Assembly (NCBI RefSeq): GCF_039729015.1
Contig: NZ_CP155792.1
Coordinates: 1,446,001 to 1,510,000 of the forward strand
DNA: 64,000 nucleotides
Direction of reading: 5' to 3'
Source of the DNA: Blastococcus sp. HT6-30
GTDB taxonomy: Bacteria > Actinomycetota > Actinomycetes > Mycobacteriales > Geodermatophilaceae
Of the stretch, positions 54,394 through 63,311 are shown in pieces. How positions within the stretch are numbered: the stretch's first letter is position 1; the number at the start of each line of letters is the position of its first letter. The notes under the pieces are model-generated. The model was not told the DNA's origin. It saw only the letters and a list, made by a program, of their open reading frames with translations, and ran no database searches. The translations under genes and the position numbers were made by a program.

Positions 54394-54684
54394 TCAGGCC
54401 GAACCGTCCGCGCCACCGTCGGCGCCGCCGTCCGCGCCGCCGTCCGCGCCGCCGTCGGCGCCGCCGTCGGCGCCGCCGTCCGCGCCGCCGTCGGCGCCAC
54501 CGTCGGCACCGCTGTCCGCACCACCGTCGGCACCGCCGTCGGCACCGCCGTCCGCACCACCGTCGGCGCCACCGTCGTGCGTACCCGGGGTGCCGGATGC
54601 ACCGCCGTCGGCCGGGCCCTCCGTGCTGGTCATGTCCTCGTCGTCGAGCGCCACTGGCTCCTCCGATCCCATCGACCGGGCCAC
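54394..54684 (-). CDS. low-complexity GGAD-repeat protein (possible)
   Basis: 96 aa from GTG 54684 (or ATG 54672). A short acidic head (SEEPVALDDEDMTSTEGPAD) leads to fourteen GGAD units (one is SGAD) and a GSA end. It has no hydrophobic segment and would be soluble and highly acidic. No ribosome site is evident. Opposite-strand frames through the repeat are equally open (Ser-Ala-Pro-Pro type), so coding is uncertain. It stops 66 nt before the JmjC gene and might be co-transcribed. Confidence 0.4.
   Translation of the reverse strand: MARSMGSEEPVALDDEDMTSTEGPADGGASGTPGTHDGGADGGADGGADGGADGGADSGADGGADGGADGGADGGADGGADGGADGGADGGADGSA
54406..54573. repeat. fourteen 12-nt tandem repeats
   Basis: Plus-strand unit GTCGGCGCCGCC with G/C and A/G drift, giving GGAD codons on the minus strand. 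Copy number is probably variable between strains. Confidence 0.9.
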
Positions 54685-54905
54685 CGGACGGCGACCCTGC
54701 GGAGGCTGCTGTACCTCGTGCGCTCATGCTCCACACATGCGCCGTGACCTCGGTGTTCGTGCCGGAGGGGGCGCGGCGGGACCGCCGTCGGGACGAGCGG
54801 CGCACATCTCGATCGCGTTACGGCTCGCCGCCCCGGGTGGTCGGCCCGGCAGACCGGGCATCCCTGTCCCGAACGACAGCCACGACGAACGAGAAGGAGA
54901 GGGTC

Positions 54906-55607
54906 ATGACCGAAGGTCGTGCACGAATCGATTCCGGCATCGGGGCGGACGTCCGCCGCGGGGAGGCCACGACGCCCGTGGGGACGACGGAGGGCGCCAC
55001 GCGGGTGGCGGCGGCCCCACGGGTCGACCACGACGACGAGCACCTCGGGCGGCCCACGCAGATCTCCCTGGCGCCGCCGCGGCGGGACCGCGTCCGGTGG
55101 GGCCCGGTGTGGGCCGGGTTGATCGTCGCGGTGCCCACCTTCCTGCTCCTGCAGCTGGCCACGCTGGCGCTGGGCTGGTGGGACGTCGGCTCGGGGGCCG
55201 GGAACGACGCCGACCTGATCAGCGGGATCAACGGGTTGATCGCGCTGTTCCTCGGTGGTCTCACCGCCGGGGCGAGCGCGCTGTGGCGCGGGTTCAGCGA
55301 GGGGCTCCTGCACGGCATCCTCGTGTGGGCGCTGGCCGTCGTGACGATCGTGCTGCTCACCCTGTTCGGCGGCGGCGCGCTCCTCGGCTCGCTCGCCGGC
55401 GTGGTCACCGACGTGGCCGGCATCCAGCAGGCCGACATCCCTGACATCCAGGCAGGCCAGGCCGCCGATGCGGCCCGCTCCGCCGCCAGCTGGGCGGTGC
55501 TCGGACTGGGGCTGTCGATCGCCGCGGCGGCGCTCGGTGGCGTGCTCGGTGCCAAGATGTGGCCCGGCAAGCACGACCGCGAGGACGAGCGGGTCGCCGC
55601 CCGCTGA
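54906..55607 (+). CDS. hypothetical integral membrane protein
   Basis: 233 aa, ATG 54906 behind AAGGAGA. A disordered acidic head (about 65 residues, DHDDEHLGRPTQ) precedes four hydrophobic helices: VWAGLIVAVPTFLLLQLATL, a GLIALFLGGLTAGASALW segment, LVWALAVVTIVLLTLFGGGA and a C-terminal WAVLGLGLSIAAAALGGVLG. Short basic tail. The layout recalls the stress-linked or DUF-type four-helix proteins of Geodermatophilaceae, but I do not recognise the family. No operon partner on the plus strand. Confidence 0.78.
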   Translation: MTEGRARIDSGIGADVRRGEATTPVGTTEGATRVAAAPRVDHDDEHLGRPTQISLAPPRRDRVRWGPVWAGLIVAVPTFLLLQLATLALGWWDVGSGAGNDADLISGINGLIALFLGGLTAGASALWRGFSEGLLHGILVWALAVVTIVLLTLFGGGALLGSLAGVVTDVAGIQQADIPDIQAGQAADAARSAASWAVLGLGLSIAAAALGGVLGAKMWPGKHDREDERVAAR

Positions 55608-55660
55608 TCGCACGCTCCGGGGCAGGCCGCTCGGCCGGCCCCGCCCCGGGCCGCTAACAT

Positions 55661-55694
55661 CCCCGTGGATCGAACGCATGTTCGATCCACGGGG
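55661..55694. promoter_or_regulatory. SOS box inside a 34-bp extended palindrome (dinB)
   Basis: The core TCGAAC-GCAT-GTTCGA (55670-55685) matches LexA consensus. It is enlarged to a perfect inverted repeat with 15-bp arms: CCCCGTGGATCGAAC (55661-55675) and its complement (55680-55694). TAACAT (55655-55660) just upstream may be the -10 box, so LexA would sit on the start site. Confidence 0.9.
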
Positions 55695-55713
55695 GTCGGT
55701 GCGGGAGGTGGGC

Positions 55714-56925
55714 GTGGGGGAGAGCGTGCGTGCAGCCGGCTGCACCGTGCTGCACGTCGACATGGACGCGTTCTTCGCCAGCGTCGAGGTGCGCCGGCAC
55801 CCGGAGCTGGCCGGCACGCCGGTCATCGTCGGCGGGGTCGGCAACCGGGGCGTGGTCACCTCGGCCACCTACGAGGCCCGGCGCTACGGCGTGCACGCGG
55901 CCATGCCCACCGCACGGGCGCTGCGGCTGTGCCCGACGGCGACGGTCCTGCCGGGGGACATGGCGCTGTACTCCGAGGTGTCCCGGGCGGTCATGGCACT
56001 GTTCCGGTCGATCACCCCGCTGGTCGAGCCGCTGGGCCTGGACGAGGCCTTCCTCGACGTCGCAGGCGCCGGCCGCCGGCTGGGCGACGCCGCGCAGATC
56101 GGCGAGTACATCCGCGCCCGCGTCGTCGACGAGCAGGGCATCACCTGCTCGGTCGGCGTCGCCGGCACCAAGTTCGTGGCGAAGCTGGCCTCCACCCGGG
56201 CCAAGCCCGACGGGATGCTGGTCGTCCGCCCCCCGGAGGTCATGGGTTTCCTGCACCCGCTGCCGGTGAGCGCGCTCTGGGGCGTGGGGCCGAAGACGGA
56301 GGAGACGCTCCTGCGGCTGGGGCTGCGCACGGTCGGTGACCTGGCGCACGTCCCGGCGCAAACCCTGCAGCGAGCCCTCGGCGCGGCGGCGGGCACCCAC
56401 CTGCACGAGCTGGCCTGGGGGCGCGACCCCCGGCGGGTCGTGCCCGACGAGCCCGAGCGCTCCACCGGCGCGGAGGAGACCTTCGCCACCGACGTGGACG
56501 ACCCCGTGGTCGTCCACCGGGAACTCCTGCGCCTGGCGGAGCGGACGGCGGGACGGCTGCGCTCGACCGGCAGCCTGGCCCGCACGGTGAGCATCAAGGT
56601 GCGCTTCGCCGATTTCGCGACGATCACCCGCAGCCGCACCCTCGGGGCGCCCACCGACGTGGGGCAGGAGCTCTACGACACCGCCCGTGCTCTCTACGAC
56701 GCCCTAGGGCTGGATCGGGCCCGGATCCGGCTCGTCGGTGTGCGGGCCGAACGGCTCGTCGAGGCCGGGTCGGCGCCCCGTCAGCTGGAGCTCGGGGCGC
56801 GCGAGCACGGCCGGCGGGAGGCCGAGCTGGCCGCCGACCGCGCCGCCCGCCGCTTCGGTGCCGGTGCGGTCCGCCCGGCGACGCTGCTGCGCCGTGCCGG
56901 CTCCCCCGGACCGGCCGGGCGCTGA
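55714..56925 (+). CDS. dinB: DNA polymerase IV (Y-family)
   Basis: 403 aa from GTG 55714, chosen for GGGAGG 5 nt upstream; ATG 55678, within the SOS box, and GTG 55726 are other options. Palm acids in VLHVDMDAFFASVE and PLGLDEAFLDV; ITCSVGVAGTKFVAKLAS for the thumb; helix-hairpin-helix WGVGPKTEETLLRLGL; little-finger domain after residue 230; a QLEL clamp-binding motif near the end. It extends primers past lesions with low fidelity. SOS-controlled, and the only Y-family polymerase seen in the window. Confidence 0.93.
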   Translation: MGESVRAAGCTVLHVDMDAFFASVEVRRHPELAGTPVIVGGVGNRGVVTSATYEARRYGVHAAMPTARALRLCPTATVLPGDMALYSEVSRAVMALFRSITPLVEPLGLDEAFLDVAGAGRRLGDAAQIGEYIRARVVDEQGITCSVGVAGTKFVAKLASTRAKPDGMLVVRPPEVMGFLHPLPVSALWGVGPKTEETLLRLGLRTVGDLAHVPAQTLQRALGAAAGTHLHELAWGRDPRRVVPDEPERSTGAEETFATDVDDPVVVHRELLRLAERTAGRLRSTGSLARTVSIKVRFADFATITRSRTLGAPTDVGQELYDTARALYDALGLDRARIRLVGVRAERLVEAGSAPRQLELGAREHGRREAELAADRAARRFGAGAVRPATLLRRAGSPGPAGR

Positions 56926-57090
56926 CCAGGCGGTTCGCGCCGGAGCGGCCACCCGGAGGAGTGATCGGCCGACCCGCCCGGCGGGTCGCGGTGGCGTCGC
57001 CTTTCGCGCCTTGCAATCGGCTCGTATCCTCGGAGACACCCGTCGGCGGGAGCCTCCGACGGAACTGGCTCCGCCCATTTGGAGGTCGAC

Positions 57091-57495
57091 GTGCCGCTCT
57101 CCGAGCACGAGCAGCGTCTGCTGGAGCAGATCGAGCGCGCCCTCGTCGATGACGATCCCAAGTTCGCTTCCTCGGTCCGCACCGGCGATCGCCGTCTGAA
57201 GGCCCGCCGCAAGCTACAGCTCGGCGCACTGCTGGTCCTGGTCGGCCTCGCCGTCCTGGTCGGCGGAGCGGTCGCCGAGTCCGTGCCGCTCGGCGTGCTG
57301 GGATTCCTGGTGGCCTTCGGGGGTGCCGCCCTCGGCGTGCTGCACTACCGCGCGGCCACCGGCGCCGTCGAGGTCACCGACGCCCCCGCCGGACCGCGCG
57401 GTTCGACGGCCGCCGGCCGTGGCGGTGGCCGCACCCGCCGGCAGCCGATGAAGAGCCGCCTGGAGGAGCGCTTCCGCCGCCGCTACGACCAGTAG
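57091..57495 (+). CDS. DUF3040 small membrane protein
   Basis: 134 aa, GTG 57091 with GGAGG 5 nt upstream; a TATCCT box at 57025 may be the -10. The N-terminus PLSEHEQRLLEQIERALVDD is the DUF3040 signature, followed by FASSVRTGDRR, two membrane helices (about 44-62 and 66-86) and a basic C-terminal tail ending LEERFRRRYDQ. It matches Rv2169c. Found beside the mra/division cluster in actinobacteria; function unknown. Converges on the transglutaminase gene with 4 nt between stops. Confidence 0.88.
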   Translation: MPLSEHEQRLLEQIERALVDDDPKFASSVRTGDRRLKARRKLQLGALLVLVGLAVLVGGAVAESVPLGVLGFLVAFGGAALGVLHYRAATGAVEVTDAPAGPRGSTAAGRGGGRTRRQPMKSRLEERFRRRYDQ

Positions 57496-57499
57496 CCCC

Positions 57500-59845
57500 T
57501 TACACCGCCCGCCCGGCCGTCGTCCTCCCCGGACGACGGCCGGTGGCGTTCCGCCACCGCTGCGGGAGTGCGGCCCGGACGTCGTCCACCAGCGAGGCCG
57601 GCCACAGCAGCGCCCGCAGCCGCACCGGCAGGGGCCGGGCGCCGGCCAGCCCCCGGCGGGCCGTCCGCAGCGCCGCCCGCAGCTCGGGGCCGGGCCGCCC
57701 GTTCCCCGGCCGCCCGTAGGTGGCCGCCTCCTCCGCCCGGGCCAGCTCGTGCACCGCGGCCACGGACGCGGCCACCGACGGCCCACCCGGCCCGCGGATC
57801 ACGGCCGTCGCCAGCGCGTCGGCCACCCGGCGCGGGGTCCAGGACGGGTGGAGGTGCACGCCCAGGTCCACGGCGCCGGCGGTCAGCTCGTCCCAGAGGC
57901 CGTCGGCTCCCTCCCCGGCCAGCCGGCGCCGGCGCTGCAGGGCGCGCACCCCGGCCGGCGTCGCCAGCAGCAGCGCGCCGACGGCCACCAGCCCGGCGGT
58001 GAGCAGCAGCGGCTGCAGCGACGTCCCGGCCTGCTGCCGGGCGCCGGCCTGCGGAACCCCCTCGGGAACGCGGTCCGCGCGGGGCGCCACCGGCGCCGGG
58101 GCCGCGGTCGGGGCAGGCGCGGCCGGGGCCGCGTCCTCCCGATCCTCCTCCGAGGCGCGCGGCGCCCACGGGAGGGCCACCTGCCGGGCGGCTCCCAGCG
58201 GGGTCGGGTCGAACGGCACCCAGCCGTAGCCCTGGAAGAAGACCTCCACCCAGGCGTGCGCGTCATCGCTGGTGATCAGCCGGGTGCCGCCCCGCTGGGC
58301 GTCGCCGGGGGTGTAGCCCAGCGCCACCCGCGCGGGCATCCCCGCCTGGCGGACCAGCACGGCCATGGCACCGGCGTACTGCTCGCAGTAGCCGCGCTTG
58401 AGGCGGAGGAAGTCCACCAGGTCGTCGCCGCTGGTCCCGGGGGCCGTGGAGAGGCTGTAGGTGAACCCGTTGGACCGGTCGCTCAGGTAGGCCTGGATGC
58501 GCCGCACCCGCTCGTAGCCCGTGGTCGCGCCGTCGGTCAGCAGGGTGGTCAGCTCCCCGATGGCGGGGTCGAGCTCGGGGAGCGCGGTGAAGCGCTCCTG
58601 CAGCACCGACCCCGGGGGCAGCGGCTCGGCGCCCGACAGCATCTCCGCCGTCGGCCGGGGCTCGGTGGCGCTCACCCGGTAGGAGAGCCCCGCGCTGGTC
58701 GCGTCGCGGCCGAACACCGTTCCGGTCGATGCGTCGAACCGCCACGCCTCGGCGTCGTCGTCCACGCGCACCGCCTGCGGCACGGAGGGGACGGGCAGGA
58801 ACCGGTCGTCGTGCTCCAGCACCTCGACCGAGGCGGTCACCGGCCGGACCGGCTGCCGGTCCGGCAGCGGAGCGAGCTCCTGGTCGTCGGCCACGGAGAT
58901 CTCGCCGTCGAGGTTGCTCAGCGACCAACCGCCGGCCGGGTCGTACTCGTCGAGGGCCACGGCCCGCAGATAGCCCGGGTCCTCGACGGAGGCCTCCACG
59001 CGGAGCAGATCGATCGGCTCGGGCAGGGTCAGCTGACCCCGGAGCTCCGCCGCCGGGTCGAGCGAGGTCCCGGTGGCCGAGCCGGTGCCGCCGCCGAGCC
59101 CGGTGGCGAACGAGCCCTCCGGGAGGGTGGGCACCACGGTGCCGAGGCCGACGCCCGCCGCCACGGCGACCACGCCGATGCGCACGGCGGTGCCGGTGCC
59201 GCCGGTGACGGGCTCACCGGCGGAACCGTCGAGCTCGCGGCGCTGGTCGGCCCAGAGCAGGAGGGTGAAGCCGGCGGCGGGTCCGGCCAGCGCCACCAGG
59301 CCGACCCCGCCGGTCACCGTGCCCACCGGCACGCAGAAGAGGACCAGCAGCCCCACCCCGGCCAGGGTCGCCTGCCGCCCGGCGGTCGCGACCAGGTCGA
59401 CGAGGACGGCGACCAGCCCGACGAACAGGGTGGTGAGCGCGAGCAGGCCGGTGAGCGGCAGGGCGGGCGTCGCCTGCTCGCGGATCTCGGCCCCGCCGTT
59501 CCCGAAGACCTCCACGAGCCGGCCGAGGCTGGTCGGGGTGGGCACCACACCGGCCACCGCGCCCTCGGAGGCGAAGACGGCGGTGAGCACGCAGGCGACC
59601 AGCGCCAGCTGTCCGGCCGGCACGACCACGGTGCCCAGCGACTCCAGCGGCCCGGGGTCGGCGGCCCGCGTGGCCAGCCGGGCCGAGGCGGCCCGCAGCA
59701 GCAGCCCACCGGCGAGCACGGCGGCGATCACCAGGAACACCGGCGGGACCCAGGCCCGGCTGGTGAAGACGGGGGTGAGGGCGAGCGCCCCCAGCAGGGT
59801 GGCGACCGCGGCGGCCACGGAGGAGCGGGCGTCGGCCGGTCTCAT
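57500..59845 (-). CDS. TgpA-like membrane transglutaminase
   Basis: 781 aa, ATG overlapping the DUF58 stop. Six to seven N-terminal membrane helices (about 8-250), a periplasmic DUF3488 region, then the transglutaminase core: catalytic Cys in KRGYCEQYAGAM, His in ITSDDAHAWVEVF and Asp in VPFDPTPLG. A Pro/Ala linker leads to one more membrane helix (PLLLTAGLVAVGALLLATP) and a cytosolic DUF4129-like end. Together with DUF58 and MoxR it forms a conserved three-gene set thought to handle protein cross-linking or maturation at the envelope. Confidence 0.88.
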   Translation of the reverse strand: MRPADARSSVAAAVATLLGALALTPVFTSRAWVPPVFLVIAAVLAGGLLLRAASARLATRAADPGPLESLGTVVVPAGQLALVACVLTAVFASEGAVAGVVPTPTSLGRLVEVFGNGGAEIREQATPALPLTGLLALTTLFVGLVAVLVDLVATAGRQATLAGVGLLVLFCVPVGTVTGGVGLVALAGPAAGFTLLLWADQRRELDGSAGEPVTGGTGTAVRIGVVAVAAGVGLGTVVPTLPEGSFATGLGGGTGSATGTSLDPAAELRGQLTLPEPIDLLRVEASVEDPGYLRAVALDEYDPAGGWSLSNLDGEISVADDQELAPLPDRQPVRPVTASVEVLEHDDRFLPVPSVPQAVRVDDDAEAWRFDASTGTVFGRDATSAGLSYRVSATEPRPTAEMLSGAEPLPPGSVLQERFTALPELDPAIGELTTLLTDGATTGYERVRRIQAYLSDRSNGFTYSLSTAPGTSGDDLVDFLRLKRGYCEQYAGAMAVLVRQAGMPARVALGYTPGDAQRGGTRLITSDDAHAWVEVFFQGYGWVPFDPTPLGAARQVALPWAPRASEEDREDAAPAAPAPTAAPAPVAPRADRVPEGVPQAGARQQAGTSLQPLLLTAGLVAVGALLLATPAGVRALQRRRRLAGEGADGLWDELTAGAVDLGVHLHPSWTPRRVADALATAVIRGPGGPSVAASVAAVHELARAEEAATYGRPGNGRPGPELRAALRTARRGLAGARPLPVRLRALLWPASLVDDVRAALPQRWRNATGRRPGRTTAGRAV

Positions 59846-61194
59846 GCCCGCGCTCCCGCGGGAACGGCGCCCAGGGCGGCCCACACCTCGGCGACGTCCT
59901 GACCGGCCGTCGCGGTGGTCACCCGCCAGCCGGCGCCGGCCAGCACCGCCGCGGCCTCCTCCCGCTGGGCGGCCAGCGCATCGAGGGCGGCGCCCGCGAT
60001 CCCGCGCCGGCGGCTCGGCACCGGATCGCCCCACCCGGTGATGTCCACGAGCACCGCCAGGCCGGTGGCCGGGCCGGGGCGCAGCCGCACGAGGTCGGCG
60101 ACGTCGTCGGGCCCGACGGCGCCCAGCAGGCAGATCAGGGGGCCGTCGCCGGCCGCCCGGCACGCCGCCGACACCGCGGCCGACAGGTCGGTCCCCCGCG
60201 AGGGCCCGACGACGGCCAGCCGGTCCAGGAGCTCCTCGGCCCCGAGACCGCCGCGGCCGGGGGTCGACGAGAGCTCACCGGTCGCGGTGACCACCCGCAG
60301 CTCCGCGCCCCGCTGCACCAGGGCCATGCCGATGCTGGCCGCGGCCTCGACGAGCCACTCGAGGCTGTCCGTGGGCGGGCAGTCGTCGCCGGGCGGTCGG
60401 GGGACGTCGGGGGCGGTGCGCCCCGCCGGGGCGACCAGGTGGGCCCGGGCCCGCGTGTCCAGCAGCAGCGTGCCCTGCGCGCGCCAGGGCCGTTCCTCCA
60501 GCCGGACCATCAACTCGCCGGTGCGCGCGGTGGCCCGCCAGTGCACCTTGCGCATGTCGTCGCCTCGCCGGTACTCCCGCACGCTGACGTCGTCGTCGCC
60601 GTGGACGGCCAGCGCGCGGGGGACCCCGTCGCCTCCGCTGCCGTGCTCCCCACCCGGCCCCCCGCGACCGAGGGGGCGCACCCGGGGCACCACCGCCAGC
60701 GGCGCGGTGCCGGTGCCGGTGCCGGTCCGCTCCACCAGGCCGAAGGGGTCGACGATCCGCAGCTGCAGGGGGCCCAGCTGGTAGCGGCCCCGGTGCCGCC
60801 CGAGCAACCGGTACCGGACGGTGGTGGCGGCGCCGGCGGCCAGACCGGCCACCGAGAACCGGTGCGGGCGGCCCAGCGCGGGGGGCACGTGCTCGGTGAG
60901 CAGCCACAGCCCGCCGCGGCGGGTGCCGGAGTTGACCAGCTCCAGGACCACCTCGGCCGGTGCACCGCGCGGCACCCGCGACGGGGTGACGCTGCGCCGG
61001 GTGGTCATCCGGAGCCGTCTCCGCCCGACGGTGAGCGCGGCGAGCAGCGGCAGGGCGAGGACGAAGCCGGCCAGCTCCACCAGCGAGCGCTCGCCCAGCA
61101 CCGCGCCGGTGAGGCCGAGGGCCAGGCCGCCGCCGACCAGGCAGCGGCCGCGGAGCGTGAGGACCGAGCGGGCCCGTCCGGATCCTGCGGCCAC
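59842..61194 (-). CDS. DUF58 protein (von Willebrand-like)
   Basis: 450 aa, GTG start. Two N-terminal membrane helices, a beta-rich middle (LGPLQLRIVDPFGLVERTGT) and the DUF58 signature VREYRRGDDMRKVHWRATAR-TGELMVRL. The C-terminal half has LLLDTRARAH and ECLV-like sites resembling a vWA metal-binding domain. Partner of MoxR ATPases in many bacteria. It lies 3 nt after the MoxR stop, and its stop overlaps the transglutaminase start. Confidence 0.87.
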   Translation of the reverse strand: MAAGSGRARSVLTLRGRCLVGGGLALGLTGAVLGERSLVELAGFVLALPLLAALTVGRRRLRMTTRRSVTPSRVPRGAPAEVVLELVNSGTRRGGLWLLTEHVPPALGRPHRFSVAGLAAGAATTVRYRLLGRHRGRYQLGPLQLRIVDPFGLVERTGTGTGTAPLAVVPRVRPLGRGGPGGEHGSGGDGVPRALAVHGDDDVSVREYRRGDDMRKVHWRATARTGELMVRLEERPWRAQGTLLLDTRARAHLVAPAGRTAPDVPRPPGDDCPPTDSLEWLVEAAASIGMALVQRGAELRVVTATGELSSTPGRGGLGAEELLDRLAVVGPSRGTDLSAAVSAACRAAGDGPLICLLGAVGPDDVADLVRLRPGPATGLAVLVDITGWGDPVPSRRRGIAGAALDALAAQREEAAAVLAGAGWRVTTATAGQDVAEVWAALGAVPAGARA

Positions 61195-61197
61195 GGA

Positions 61198-62181
61198 TCA
61201 GCGCCCGCGGAGGACCGGCACGGAGGCGAGCAGCGAGGTGACCACCTGCTCCGGGGTGCGCCGGCTGACCGAGGCCTCGCTGCTGAGCAGGAGGCGGTGC
61301 GCCAGGACCGGCACGGCGAGGGACTGGACGTCATCGGGCAGCACGTGGTCTCGGCCGTCGAGGGCGGCGGAGGCGCGGGCGGCGCGCAGCAGCTGCAGCC
61401 CGGCCCGCGGCGAGGCGCCCAGGCGCAGCTCCGAGGAGCGGCGGGTGGCCTCCACCAGGGCGACGACGTACCTGCGCACCGCCTCGGAGACGTGCAGCCG
61501 GCCCACGGCGGCGACCAGCGACCGGACGAGGGCGGCGTCGGCGACCGGGCGCAGCGTGCCCAGGGGGTCGGTGGCGGCGCGGTCGTCGAGCATCGCCAGC
61601 TCGGCGGCCGGGTCGGGGTAGCCCATCGACACCCGGGCGGTGAACCGGTCACGCTGCGCCTCGGGGAGGGGGTAGGTGCCTTCCATCTCCAGCGGGTTCT
61701 GGGTGGCCATCACCAGGAACGGGCGGGCCAGCTCGTAGCTGACCCCGTCGACGGTGACCTGCCGCTCCTCCATGCACTCCAGCAGCGCCGACTGCGTCTT
61801 GGGAGAGGCCCGGTTGATCTCGTCGGCGACCACGAGGTTGGCGAAGATCGCTCCGGGCTTGAACTCGAACGCCCGGGACTCCTGGTCGTAGACGGCCACG
61901 CCGGTCACGTCGCTCGGCAGCAGGTCGGGCGTGAACTGGATGCGCCGCACGCTGGCGTCGATGGACCCGGCCAGCGCCTTGGCCAGCGTCGTCTTGCCGA
62001 CGCCGGGCACGTCCTCGATCAGCAGGTGCCCCTCGGCCAGCAGCACGATCAGCGCCAGCCGGACGACGCCGTCCTTGCCCTGGACGACGCGCCCCACGCT
62101 CGCCGCGATGCGTGCTCCCTCGGCGGCGACGTCGACCGACGCGTCGGCCGTTCCGTCGGCGGCCCGTGTCGCCTCCGTCAC
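61198..62181 (-). CDS. moxR: MoxR-family AAA+ ATPase
   Basis: 327 aa, GTG start. Walker A VPGVGKTTLAKAL (58-70), Walker B LVVADEINRA (Asp120-Glu121), sensor 1 in MATQNPLEMEGTYPLPEAQ (which also holds the arginine finger region DRF), and the C-terminal lid. MoxR proteins act as chaperones that fit metal or fold partners and usually work with DUF58 and vWA proteins. First gene of the MoxR, DUF58, transglutaminase operon. Confidence 0.92.
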   Translation of the reverse strand: MTEATRAADGTADASVDVAAEGARIAASVGRVVQGKDGVVRLALIVLLAEGHLLIEDVPGVGKTTLAKALAGSIDASVRRIQFTPDLLPSDVTGVAVYDQESRAFEFKPGAIFANLVVADEINRASPKTQSALLECMEERQVTVDGVSYELARPFLVMATQNPLEMEGTYPLPEAQRDRFTARVSMGYPDPAAELAMLDDRAATDPLGTLRPVADAALVRSLVAAVGRLHVSEAVRRYVVALVEATRRSSELRLGASPRAGLQLLRAARASAALDGRDHVLPDDVQSLAVPVLAHRLLLSSEASVSRRTPEQVVTSLLASVPVLRGR

Positions 62182-62334
62182 CGCCCCACCGTACGTGCCG
62201 CGCGAGGCCCCGCGCCGGTGCTCGATCGCGCCACCGCCCGGGCCACCGATCGCGCCACCGCTCGGGCCTCTCCGAGGGCTCCCCGGCGGTGCCGGGGCGG
62301 CGGTGGAGGCGGTGGGTCACGACACGGCCTCGAG

Positions 62335-62379
62335 TGGTGTCTAGTGGGGGCCAGTGGGTTACTGTGTCGCCGGGTGGAG
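62335..62379 (+). promoter_or_regulatory. mraZ promoter with MraZ-binding decamer array
   Basis: Five TGNNN pentamers in strict 10-bp steps: TGGTG (62335), TGGGG (62345), TGGGT (62355), TGTCG (62365), TGGAG (62375). MraZ binds such TGGGN direct repeats at its own promoter. The -10 box TACTGT (62360-62365) lies inside the array. Confidence 0.75.
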
Positions 62380-62440
62380 AGGCAGGATTCGGCCTGGGGG
62401 CCTGCAGAGCCGTGGGAGGACCGATGCGGGAGGTGATCCG

Positions 62441-62875
62441 GTGTTCGTCGGCAGCTACCAGTTGCGCCTCGACGAGAAGGGCCGGCTCGCCCTGCCTGTC
62501 CGGTTCCGCGAGCAGGTGGCCGACGGCATGGTGATCAAGAAGGGCCAGGACCGCTGCATCTACGGGCTGACCATGGCCCGGGTCGCCGAGCAGAGCGCTG
62601 CGATGGCCGCGATGGCCCCCTCCGACACCGCCGCAGCCCGCATGCGGGCGCGCATGAGCTTCGGGTCGATGGTCGAGCTGGAGCCGGACAAGACCGGGCG
62701 CATCACCATCCCCGCGACGCTGCGCGAGTACGCCCACCTGGACCGCGACGTCGTCGTGGTCGGGGTCGACACCCGCTTCGAGATCTGGGACTCCGCCACC
62801 TGGGACGCCTACGTGGCCGAGCAGGAGGCAGCCTTCGCCGACATGGAGAGCGAGGGGATGCCGACGCTGTCGTGA
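62441..62875 (+). CDS. mraZ: transcriptional regulator MraZ
   Basis: 144 aa, GTG 62441 behind GGGAGG at 7 nt. Two SpoVT-AbrB-like halves: FVGSYQLRLDEKGRLALPVR and MVELEPDKTGRITIPATL, each with the DxxGR loop. It represses the mra/dcw cluster and binds its own promoter. It is followed by 436 non-coding nt before rsmH, rather long for this junction. Confidence 0.95.
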   Translation: MFVGSYQLRLDEKGRLALPVRFREQVADGMVIKKGQDRCIYGLTMARVAEQSAAMAAMAPSDTAAARMRARMSFGSMVELEPDKTGRITIPATLREYAHLDRDVVVVGVDTRFEIWDSATWDAYVAEQEAAFADMESEGMPTLS

Positions 62876-63311
62876 TCCCGGGATGCCGCACCCGCCCCCA
62901 CCGGCCTCCGCGCCGCAGCCGTTCGAGCCGCCTTCCCCGCGGCTCGACCGGGCCGGGCCCCAGCCGCCTTCCCCGCGGCTCGGTCCCACAGCGGAGGACC
63001 GCGCGGACCGGCGGGCGCCGCCGGCCCTCGGCCGGCACGGGTGACCCACCGGCCCCGCGAGGCGCCACCTGACGCTCTTCCCCGACGCCAGGCGGAGCCC
63101 GCGGGGCCGGGCGCCACCCCGGTCCGAGGTCCCGCCGCCCCACTCGGCTCCACCGGTCCCACCGCGCCCCACCGCGCGATCGCCACCCCACCTCCCCCCT
63201 GGGCCCCACCCGCACGATCCCGCACACCGCCCGCCGCTGCGTCCCCCCGCGGCCGAGCGGGGCGCGGCACCATCGCCGCACCATCCCGGACCCATCGAGA
63301 GGCAGCAGACG
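62876..63311 (+). other. 436-nt mraZ-rsmH gap with a 21-nt direct repeat
   Basis: No convincing gene. A 21-nt repeat (62926-62946 and 62962-62982, 36 nt apart) contains the inverted arms AGCCGC and GCGGCT around CTTCCCC, so each copy can form a small hairpin. The rest is C-rich and without conserved signals. Confidence 0.6.

Noticed and set aside
53663..55444. Plus-strand frame with Ser-Ala-Pro-Pro repeats
   Set aside because: Antisense to the JmjC gene over most of its length and out of frame with the membrane protein.
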